From positions 252,655 through 283,266 of the forward strand of contig KN882245.1 in NCBI GenBank assembly GCA_000934455.1: a stretch of 30,612 bases of DNA. The letters are read 5' to 3'. The notes beneath the pieces were generated by a model that saw nothing but the letters and a program-made list of their open reading frames with translations, searched no databases and was not told the origin of the DNA. A program made the position numbers and the translations under genes. This DNA comes from Apostichopus parvimensis (Eukaryota; Echinodermata; Holothuroidea; Aspidochirotida; Stichopodidae). Shown piece by piece: positions 22,861 through 30,612 of this stretch. Position 1 is the stretch's first letter, and each line of letters starts with the position of its first letter.

Positions 22861-24331
22861 TCTTTCAAGCCTGTTGATATATTTCCATTCCAAGATTTTG
22901 GGTTACACATAAAACTCTTATATATAGATGGAAGAGAACTATACATCCAATCTTCAACAGGTGAATATTTATTCTAATCTTCAACAGGGAAATTTTGCTT
23001 GCATCATCCTGCTCTGTTTTCTTCTCTTTCATCTCCATATTTATTATCATAATAATCTAGCGAGTCTTTTTGGATAAATATGTGTCTGCTCAATGGGGCC
23101 TGGGTGCAACAATAAAAATGAGCCCCAAAGGAGAGTTGACATTGACCCAAGTCCAACCCAGGTTTTAGCTCGGGTGACCAAGTTTTGATATTTTGCAACT
23201 CTAGATGCGCCCCGATATGGCTTACCGGGAGGAACCTCTTCAATAATATCATTGGTGGGCCCGATGATAGATTAAAAGATGGGGTCCATCTGGATATCTA
23301 GACGGATAAGCAATGGGCCGTAAAGAGTACATGGGGACCATTCGTTTTATTGACTGCACGTTTGATACCATTACTAGTTAAACTAGCTATAAAACACATT
23401 GTACACATGTCATGTGATGCCATTCTTAAGAGTCTTACGGTCTCCCATTGAGTTTTGTGTTGCATCTGGGGAACTGATCTAATGGGCTGTGTTAGACTTA
23501 GTTGTCCAGCCACTTAAATAGATCAACTCTCTACTGTGTCAATGCAGATTTCTCAAAAAATCAACCCGAAAGCCAGCAGACTTAGTGATTCCTTGCCTTA
23601 TAAGTTTATACTTCATATGGAATCACCTGACTGATAGAGCAACTGAGGAAAAAAGTGTCTTAAAAGTCAAGTACCAGAACATCAGACAAGAGTTCCAGAT
23701 AACTTGATCATTGTGAAGGTATTACTCTACTGAAAGTTGATAACAGTCATTAGTGGAAGTGGAAAACCCTCTCAGCCACTTTCAAAGAAGAAAGGTCCTC
23801 AAAACATTAAAATAAGTTATAGAAATACAAGCTGGACAGATACCTGTGGGGTGTTATGATCTCAAACATATTAATATTAATTTTGGTGTCTAAAGTCATC
23901 CATTAAAAGATATCATATCAAATCAAATCTGAAATGATTTGCCATACAGTCCAGCTAATTGATACAGAAAGAACAAATCACCAACCACTTGAAACCAATT
24001 TCAGCATAAATTTTGAATATTGCATTTATGTACTGCTCCCCAGAATTATGAGTTGGTTGTTCATTGTGGTCATATTTGATTTACAATTTTTCTCATTTAA
24101 AGTGAAGGGTAACAGGTTAAGGATAGAGTGTGTAGTGGTAGGGCATCAACAGGATGTGTGGGGGGGGGGGAGGGAGGGTGGAGGAGGTGTGATTGGTGAG
24201 AAAGGAAGACAGACAGCATAATCACAGTTACCACCCAAGTTACCTTTTCTCACTTCCCATAATTCTCTTGGATAGACCGTGTCATCTTGACCTGCATATT
24301 TTTTTACTGTCACATAAACGGAACAGAGTAA
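22861..24331 (-). other. Probable 3' UTR and downstream flank of the APMAP-like gene
   Basis: The segment 23050-23530 is less AT-rich than its surroundings and has short minus-strand open frames (at 23004-23252 and 23298-23513) with no recognisable protein character. It could be a long 3' UTR or an unrecognised repeat. A G11 run and a GA-rich tract lie at 24160-24183. Confidence 0.35.
23346..23351 (-). terminator. Candidate poly(A) signal AATAAA for the APMAP-like gene
   Basis: This is the first AATAAA found on the minus strand after the TAA stop, about 980 nt downstream. A second one is at 23040-23045. Which, if either, is used cannot be told from sequence. Confidence 0.25.
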
Positions 24332-24562
24332 TTACTGCCCCGCGACCTTTGGAGGGATATCCTTATAGTCGAGTTTGGCCAAATACGGTGCCTTGAACGA
24401 CCCCAGGTAAAGGGCATCGCCAGTATCCAACACTTCGCTGACCGAGTCAATCACTTCTCCCGTCGGATCGTGCAAACTTCGGATGATTTCGCCGTCTTTA
24501 CTCAATTCAATAATCATGCCATGCTTTGGCAAGTATTGCAGTAGGAAATGAGGGCTGAAAAG
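24332..24562 (-). CDS. APMAP-like protein, terminal coding exon
   Basis: This exon encodes the C-terminal 76 residues plus a TAA stop. It opens right after a good acceptor (pyrimidine-rich, ending tttttctatag) in phase 0 with LFSPHFLLQYLPKHG, followed by IIELSKDGEIIRSLHDPTG and ALYLGSFKAPYLAKLDY. The xHDPxG and LYLGSFxxPxLxKL patterns are hallmarks of the last propeller blade of APMAP and strictosidine-synthase-like proteins; human APMAP ends with closely matching motifs. Family members are six-bladed beta-propellers. Vertebrate APMAP is a type II membrane glycoprotein with arylesterase activity, but the membrane anchor lies in 5' exons not present here. The protein ends in a short polar tail (DIPPKVAGQ). 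Either upstream exon A or B ends in a complete Lys codon, so both join in frame to give Lys-Leu-Phe-Ser, matching the Lys-Leu-Phe-Ser of human APMAP. Family assignment is strong; orthology to APMAP rather than a paralogue is inferred. Confidence 0.9.
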   Translation of the reverse strand, partial: LFSPHFLLQYLPKHGMIIELSKDGEIIRSLHDPTGEVIDSVSEVLDTGDALYLGSFKAPYLAKLDYKDIPPKVAGQ

Positions 24563-26490
24563 CTATAGAAAAATAAATCGGAATATGTCTTCAGAAAGTA
24601 TCAAACATGACCACAGCAATATAGATAACTTTTCCCCCCGAAAAAAAAAATTAAAACAGTATTGAGAGGACCAACATGATGGTGCAAGCGAAGTAAACCT
24701 TGTAGTTGGAACTTGTGTAGGTTTGTATGTCTACAACACCATTTTAAATCAGCTAGCTGCATTTACAGCATTATATCTCCCACTGCAAATATATATATGT
24801 TTTAAGCACTTAAAATTCAGTGGCTATTTACTTGCTAAAATTGCCAGGTGATATTGCCCATTTACGGGTAGAAATTAAAATGCCCCTTGCATTTCTCTGC
24901 TAGTACAAAATTAATGTTGCGGTTGCTTGAATTCAAGGAAAATTTGACCTAGATGAAACATAGGGTTTGAAAAAGTATGACATTCTCAATATTTTTGACA
25001 TTCTTGTCAGCACTGAACAGTACTTTTGACCTTCACAGAATGTCTTACCAGCAGCAATCAAACATTTGACTCACAACAACAACAACAGTTTTATTCAAGC
25101 ATATATAAATTTTCCTTTCAAGTTCATATCAGTCAACTTGATTTAAGTTCATTACATTTTCATTAAATATGACAGAAAAAAATAACAACAATTAATTAAA
25201 GAGGGTTATGTCAAATAAAAGGAAACATACAAAGAGAGATTTATTCATATGTATTCTGATTGGTTGAAGGCACTTTAAAAAAAAGAAGAAAAAATGAGCT
25301 TCACGGATTGGCAGTGTGAACTCATTTTTCAAGAATGTACAAAAATACAATTATAATATGGATCTAAATTAAACTCTTGGTTTTGTTGTTCAAGTAAGCT
25401 TCTTGAGTTGATTTTGCACATTTTTCCATTTACTTTATATCTGACAACGATGAACAAGTTTCATTTCAACTAAACAATTTTGGGAAATTTTACCAAGTCT
25501 GCTGAATGTTACGAGTTCCAAACTGAGACATGTTCCAAAGAATTTAGTTGCCAAGTGCATATAAAATTTAGGGAGATAAACATGATTCCATGTCATTTCG
25601 GAATTCTTTTGACCGGACTATGTTACCCATAATCCTGTGCAATTTGGGCTGGCTTCTGGTTAAATTCTGTTAAAACAAGAATGGTGTATTCTTATTACAA
25701 ATGTCCCAATTTTTTTTAGCAACGATCACATTCCTAAGAGCAAAATACGAAACATCTTTCAAAGTTGTTTTTACCTTTCGTTCTTTAAGTGTAAATGAAA
25801 CATGGCAAGTTTTATCAAAAGAACTATATTTTGATAGGACAAATGTGTCTCAAAACATTTACCAAAATCAACACAAAGAGCTGTATTATGAGGACTCACC
25901 AGAGCTTATATTAACGTGTACGGTCTGATCATGAATATAATAAATTTAAATAATAATAAAAACCATAAAAACAGTCAGTATTGCATCGTTGCATATACTG
26001 AAGTTACTACTCAGGTAAAGAAACTGTTCAAAAATCTTACAATGTTTTTGAACCACTACCAGGATTTATTCTGTAATGAAAATCTTTAACATTTGTCTAA
26101 GAGTTAATATTTACAGATAAGGCTAACACAAAGATGCATAATTTCTCTTCTACCACATGATGCCCTTTAACAATCGAATGAGTTAGTTAAAACAAAGACA
26201 AATGGTGTAACCAGAGTTTGCAATGAGAGGGGAGGGGTGGGAGACTGTGGGGGGGGTGGGGTTGGTGATGTCTGAGACAGGAGTTTGGCTCAAATCTCAA
26301 AGGACAAGCATGTTGCCTGTTTGTTTCTATCAACCTATCACAGTCACATACAGGTGTAACTTGCGAGGAATTTTAACAGTTTCTTCTTATAGTAGGTCCA
26401 AAGCTTGGAATGACCAATGGGGACACTAAATATGCTCTCATGAAGTCAAATCTTCTTAAGCACTGTCTCCAAAGGAGGAGGATGAGGGGG

Positions 26491-26592
26491 CTGCAGCATT
26501 CTGCAGCATAGCTGCATAGGATGAGATCTTTTGTGCTACAATTTCATATTGATTCAGCCTTGCTGCAGGGGATTTTACAGCTGCTGCAGCAT
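26491..26592 (-). promoter_or_regulatory. CTGCAG/TGCTGC-rich intronic block
   Basis: Within about 100 bases CTGCAG occurs four times, three of them as CTGCAGCAT. In transcript sense the block is rich in UGCUGC and GCUGCA, giving several YGCY tetramers, the core recognised by muscleblind-family splicing factors. It begins about 228 nt into the intron after exon B. Only the motif density is seen; a regulatory function is speculative. Confidence 0.25.
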
Positions 26593-26712
26593 TTCTTTTT
26601 GGCCTGATAAATTATTACTTGACAATGCTACCATCATTGCGTGTAGTTACTTGTAATATTCAGGAAAAGTAGATTGAAAGAGGTTTCACTGACGATATCT
26701 CCTTCCCACTGT

Positions 26713-26750
26713 CCCCAACCCACCCCAACCCCAACCCTCACCCCACCCCC
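26713..26750 (-). promoter_or_regulatory. G-run cluster downstream of exon B donor (candidate splicing enhancer / G-quadruplex)
   Basis: On the minus (transcript) strand this block has seven runs of three to five G separated by one or two bases (GGGGG T GGGG TGA GGG TT GGGG TT GGGG T GGG TT GGGG). It lies at intron positions 70 to 107 after exon B. G triplets close to a weak 5' splice site are a known class of intronic enhancer bound by hnRNP F/H, and such a pattern can fold into a G-quadruplex. The role here is inference from position and sequence. Confidence 0.45.
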
Positions 26751-26819
26751 ACACATTCACTGGTTACACCAATAACGCACAGACTGCAGCAGAAGTGGGT
26801 GAGTGTACTACAAACCAAC

Positions 26820-27018
26820 CTTTACAATCTGTTTTCTCAGCCAAGGTCTTCTGCCAGAGAAATCTGAGAGTGTTAAGAGATCCTCGGGCGAACGGACAGG
26901 CCCACTAAGTGCCACCCAGTAGCCACCGTTTTTGCTTAGCCTGATATTATCAGGAACTTTTGGTAAGTTATCGGCAAAAACTTCTGTTTGGCCCATTTTA
27001 TCCCCTTTCAGGTAATAC
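26820..27018 (-). CDS. APMAP-like protein, internal exon (alternative copy B)
   Basis: This 199-nt exon has a single G completing a split codon and then 66 codons. It starts YYLKGDKMGQTEVFADNLP and continues VPDNIRLSKNGGYWV and RRPWLRKQIVK. PDNIR followed by GGYWV is the most conserved stretch of APMAP and strictosidine-synthase-like propellers; the DN pair corresponds in position to the calcium-binding Asp-Asn of paraoxonases (inference by family analogy). The acceptor is clean (tttcttctgactcag). The donor AAG|GTTGGT departs from consensus at +3 and +4. A second possible donor, ATT|GTAAAG, lies 6 nt upstream and would remove Val-Lys in frame. The exon is homologous to the one at 29057-29252 and has the same entry and exit phases. 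Its central part (residues 36 to 55, ALSGPVRSPEDLLTLSDFSG) is unlike the usual family sequence. I read it as the second member of a mutually exclusive pair; it could instead be a rarely used exon. Confidence 0.88.
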
Positions 27019-29056
27019 CTGAGTCAGAAGAAATTTGTCAACTAAAATTAATGGGGGTTTTTTTTGGCGGGTGTGACTATTTTGATGCTTAAGCATGTGT
27101 GTGTTAGAAAGTTGATTATGCATGTTAATTATAAAGTTATAAAGTTGGTCATGTCAGAATGTTTATGCACGACTGAGTTATGATATCTTATCTGTGTTTA
27201 CCTTCCTGAATGTTAGGACCACAAATAAACAACAAGAATGAATGCACATTGCCAGGCCGTGAAATTCAGGCTAGTTTACAGGCTAAATGCCAATGGACTT
27301 TGTCATTTGCTATTAAAGTATGAACAACAACAAAACAACTGGGAATTTTCTGCCAGTAAAAACTCAATGTTGCTGGTATTTTAATTCAAGTAAAATTTAA
27401 ATGGGACTTGAAATTATTATACCAGTAAATTTTTTTACACACTTGCATTTTTGTTTTCTAGCAAGTGGCTAAAATTGTGAAAATCTAGGCCTGATTGCTG
27501 AAGTGGTACAGGTAATAGTTCAGTCCTTTGTACAACAATTCTAGGCCTGATTGATGTAGTGGTACAGGTAATAATCCAGTCCTTTGTACAACACTTTTTG
27601 AGAATTCTGAAATTCCTGAAGCCTGTTCATCATAAAATACTGAACGTATAATATTATGTTATTGTGTACAAAAACTGCTATAGTAAATGAAATTGCTATA
27701 CAATTTGTGTAGCATATCTGTCACTTTTGCTATGCTAAACTAGATAAATGATTTCCTTTAATGGCCCTCAGATTTCAAGCTTTGGAAAGAACCCCCCCCC
27801 CACCCCTTCTTCCCTCTTACCCAGAAAATATGACTATCCCTTGTGAGAGCAGCTCAAGTCTTGATATTTTGCCCTGGGCTATTTTCAAGCTACTCTACAA
27901 GCCCTGAACATTCAGAAAGGTAAAACACATGATATCTTGCATAACAAGCTGCTTTATGAACCTGGGCTACAAATTGAATGTGCCAGCCAAGTCTAAGTAA
28001 AGGGATGTGTCAAGCAAGGAACAAAAAGGCAAAAGAAATTATGGACTGTTAATAGAAACCAAAGAAAAACAAGCAAATTTGGACCTCTAGGATTTTCTAC
28101 ATTTAGCATGTTTCTTGGACAGTTAGGGAAAGCAATCAGCAATTATTGTTCATGCTTTTATGGTCTCACTCTCTTCGTTCATGAACAAAACAAAAAAATT
28201 GCGAAAAGTCTTAAACCAAAATGTGACAAAATTGGTGAAAAGAAGCAAAGAAGCACAGAACTGAAAGCTTTGATTAAAACTAAAGTGGTATGTCACACCT
28301 TGATTATCTCTAATTTCAATTTGCTTTCATACTGACCATTAACAAAGTCTACACTGTTTGTTCTCTAAACATTAACATTACAAGCAGATAACTCATCTCG
28401 TAGTTTAAACTCAAAGAGGTTTTACTGAAGCAAGTTTAGTGAAATAGTTTTTTCGCTGCAAGTATCCCTTACATGGACACAAGTCCCCTATAAATAAAAA
28501 TACCACGTGTCGAAGGAGTGTGGAAAATGCTCGGTCAGTCGTATTGTCACAGTTCAGCTAAGTAAAAGGAATACGGGCGCACCTTGTCGACAACTTCAAT
28601 TCTTGAGCACACCATTCCTTTTATAAATGTCTTCAAAACAAAGGGGATCTAATAAGATCACCCTCCTTAAGCCACTTCAACACAAAAATACAGAGTTAGT
28701 AGGTAAAAGTATACATGTATGTGAGGTAACTGAAATGTTGTGAAAAGGACATGCATGCAACTAAAACAAACATGAAACATACAACATACAGCATGAAACA
28801 TGCAATAAAAAAGACAACTGAACGAAACATTGGAAAATGTCGATTGATTTCATGGTTTTCATGTTTTCTTGAGCTGATGTCCTTACCACAGGCAACTCAA
28901 AAATGCACAGAAGAAATATGTAAGTAAAAAACTGCCTTCAACCAATCAGAACCATATAAATGCCTAAAGTTAGTTTTATAACCTCCACCAAGTTTGTGCT
29001 TCAGAGAAAAAAGCATTTTGTCTCTTTTTTGTTTCCCCAAAACAACACTAAATTAC
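27019..29056 (-). other. Intron between alternative exons A and B
   Basis: These 2038 bases separate the two homologous exons. I looked on the minus strand for a terminal exon resembling 24332-24562 and for 5' family exons and saw neither, so this is intronic rather than a gene boundary. It contains a 56-bp direct repeat (27485-27596), a C run at 27792-27801 (a G run in the transcript) and otherwise AT-rich sequence. The plus-strand open frame at 28108-28335 is Lys/Thr-rich, resembles nothing and is taken as chance. Confidence 0.75.
27485..27596. repeat. 56-bp direct repeat, two copies
   Basis: Copies 27485-27540 and 27541-27596 both begin CTAGGCCTGATTG and share GTGGTACAGGTAATA and CAGTCCTTTGTACAACA. 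They differ at a handful of positions, so this is a fairly recent tandem duplication inside the intron between exons A and B. Confidence 0.9.
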
Positions 29057-29252
29057 CTTCATCAACTGTTTTCTCAGCATTGGTCTCATACCCAAAAAGT
29101 CCATGATGGGGTACGGGCCATTCCTCAAGGCAGCAAAGTGAATTCCGACCCAGTAACCACCAGATTTACTGGGCCTAATGTTGTCTGGAAGTCCGGGTAA
29201 ATTATCTACGAATATTTCTTTGTTCCCAGCTTTGTCACCTTGAATGTAATAC
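29057..29252 (-). CDS. APMAP-like protein, internal exon (alternative copy A)
   Basis: This 196-nt exon has one G completing a split codon (probably AG|G, Arg) and then 65 codons. The protein starts YYIQGDKAGNKEIFVDNLPG and continues LPDNIRPSKSGGYWVGI, then PIMDFLGMRPMLRKQLMK. It is the more canonical copy: human APMAP has the same order of PDNIRPS, GGYWVG, MLDFL and RP. The acceptor is ccatgtttctcag and the donor AAG|GTAATT. About 34 of 65 residues match exon B, concentrated in the first 35 and the last 12. The upstream exon, which should end with the conserved NGVQLS/ETT region of the family, is not visible and must lie beyond the window. No second terminal exon is seen between this exon and exon B, which argues against two complete tandem genes. 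Confidence 0.9.
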
Positions 29253-30612
29253 CTGAGAAACATGGGAAGAGTTTTCGAGCACCAGTGGAAGGGTTTGAGT
29301 AGAACAGTATCAGAAAGGAGGGAACACATATCGTGTTCTTGTTCACCTTGGAACTTTGGAACTGATCAGTGAAAGGTGAATTCCTTCAAAACTTATTTCT
29401 TTGAGTTCCTTTTAAGATTGAATGTGAATTACCATGGTAACAAACTTTTAAAGCTGAAACCTATTTAAAAAAAACAGCTTTACACAGTATTGGGAAATTT
29501 CCAATTTTTGTAGTATTAACTTTCAATATTGCTTCATTATGTTACATAAGCACAACTAATCAAGCCACTAATCAAAGCCTCCTTCATATACTGAAGCTCA
29601 TTCAAATGATTGCGATATTTCTTCTTTCTGGTTCGTGCCTCAAGTGAAATGAATTGAATGTGGTTTTGCGTGTACCAAAATGTGTATCCAACAATTAACG
29701 GTGAAATAAAAACACAAACAGCATAAAATACAACTGTGTGAGAAACAAATGTACAATGCAATGCATACATACAAACATCACATGCAGGGAAAAACAGGAA
29801 AGCAGCTCCTTCTAGTCGGTCACCACGGTTACACCAAACCGATCGAGTATTAATCAAACTAAGATTGCAATTAATCAACTTAAGACATTCTCTTAGAGTG
29901 TTCCACCATGTTAATGCATTAACAAGTGGGTTGTTTCTGAATTTGAAGCCATTTTTTGAAATGCTTTGCTCTGACACTTTTACAAGACAGTAAAAATACA
30001 AGAAATTAGAAAATTTCAAACTGTTTGACTGTTTTACTGCACTTTTGAAATGAAACTTGAAAAGCTGTATTGTGAATTTAAGTGAATTTCATGACTGAAA
30101 GCATATTCACAAATGTCAATGATAACTAAGAAAAAAAAAACTGCTTTAACAAATATCACATTCAGCACAGTGGGATTATTCTTTAAGGTATTTCTTTATG
30201 ATGCCCATTTTTTACAAACTGGAAGCAAAATATTATTTCAATTTTCATTTTTTTTTTCAAAAGTTGGGCTTTCATGCATGCAGCATTTACCTGGAGATTT
30301 TTCCTCAATTTTCACAAGAATATAAACGATGTTGCTGAGATTAAATTAAAAGCGAGCTCAACCTGGTTTGTTATTCAATGCGCCTCAAATATGTACAAAA
30401 CTATAAATAAGTGAGATGGGGAAGCTGATAACATTAAAAGGGAAAAAAAAAGAATAATTTTGCAAATGGTATAATCAAATTATTTTCCCATATCAATATT
30501 CAAAAAATTTATACTACCTCTTAGGAGGTTGAGGCAGGGAGGGATAAAAAGAGAAGTTAGTTCTACACGGGTGACGAAAATTTGGGTGGACACAAGGATG
30601 CACGCAGCTGCT
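29253..30612 (-). other. Intron upstream of exon A (runs off the window)
   Basis: Exon A enters in the middle of a codon, so an upstream coding exon exists, but none with family motifs is visible up to the window end. The interval holds the unexplained 183-codon open frame at 29537-30088. Otherwise it is AT-rich sequence. Confidence 0.6.
29537..30088 (-). CDS. Unrecognised long open frame (possible exon or chance)
   Basis: The frame is open for about 183 codons, with stops only at its two edges, the longest in the window. It has no convincing start: no Met comes before the second half of the frame. A pyrimidine-rich tract ending in gtaaaag could serve as an acceptor before VSEQSISKNGFKF. Residues near the middle are hydrophobic and Cys-rich (CMYALHCTFVSHTVVFYAVC, then VFISPLIVGYTFWY), which looks like one or two membrane segments, followed by a basic stretch TRKKKYRNH. 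I recognise no family. It lies on the same strand as the APMAP-like gene, inside its upstream intron. It may be an exon of another transcript, an old gene remnant or chance. Confidence 0.25.
   Translation of the reverse strand, partial: NSLKFTIQLFKFHFKSAVKQSNSLKFSNFLYFYCLVKVSEQSISKNGFKFRNNPLVNALTWWNTLRECLKLINCNLSLINTRSVWCNRGDRLEGAAFLFFPACDVCMYALHCTFVSHTVVFYAVCVFISPLIVGYTFWYTQNHIQFISLEARTRKKKYRNHLNELQYMKEALISGLISCAYVT

Larger units (their letters stand above)
24563..26819 (-). other. Intron before the terminal exon
   Basis: These 2257 bases lie between the exon B donor and the terminal acceptor; a transcript using exon A would remove 4494 bases in one step. Just inside the donor it has a G-run cluster (transcript sense) and, further in, a CTGCAG-rich block. 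The rest is AT-rich with no further copy of the GGYWV exon. Confidence 0.75.

Noticed and set aside
22865..23513. Minus-strand frames after the stop codon as extra exons
   Set aside because: They are in several frames, lack family motifs, and the terminal exon already ends the protein at the normal place; 3' UTR or repeat is more likely.
25701..25928. 75-codon plus-strand frame within the APMAP-like intron
   Set aside because: It is AT-rich, has no motif, and is antisense to the intron; the length is within chance.
24332..29252. Two complete tandem APMAP-like genes
   Set aside because: There is only one terminal exon, and no terminal or 5' family exon is seen between the two homologous exons.

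Overview
The window looks like nuclear DNA of a marine invertebrate, probably a non-vertebrate deuterostome such as an echinoderm. The grounds are an AT-rich genome with long gene-free stretches, short exons in multi-kilobase introns with GT/AG borders, a tRNA-derived SINE, a fold-back element, many microsatellites and G/C homopolymers, and one 50-base N gap. Nothing prokaryotic or organellar is seen. The species is inferred, not proven.

The only gene I can name is on the minus strand at the right end: the 3' part of an adipocyte plasma membrane-associated protein (APMAP)-like gene of the strictosidine-synthase-like beta-propeller family. Three coding exons are visible: exon A (29252 to 29057), exon B (27018 to 26820) and the terminal exon (24562 to 24332). 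The 5' exons must lie beyond position 30612. Exons A and B are diverged copies of one exon, about half identical in protein. They share the same borders and phases, and neither has a stop or a broken splice site. Each joins in frame to the one terminal exon, while including both or skipping both puts a stop in frame. This fits a mutually exclusive exon pair that swaps one segment of the propeller, and it is the most interesting object here. A strong G-run cluster lies 70 to 107 nt into the intron after exon B, whose donor site is weak.

Layout. 1-8400 is gene-poor, with simple repeats and a possible non-coding exon near 2.3-2.65 kb. 8401-8971 is a fold-back (MITE-like) element. 8972-16740 is gene-poor, with G/C homopolymers, a three-copy palindromic 20-mer and one copy of a dispersed repeat. 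16741-18544 is an approximately 0.88-kb direct duplication split by the N gap, either a real tandem repeat or two alleles assembled in series. 18545-22860 holds a SINE, minisatellites, the second dispersed-repeat copy and degenerate AT-rich repeats. 22861-24331 is the probable 3' UTR and downstream flank, and 24332-30612 is the APMAP-like gene and its introns. Most other open frames are short, low-complexity or lack protein character; the exception is an unrecognised 183-codon frame at 29537-30088.
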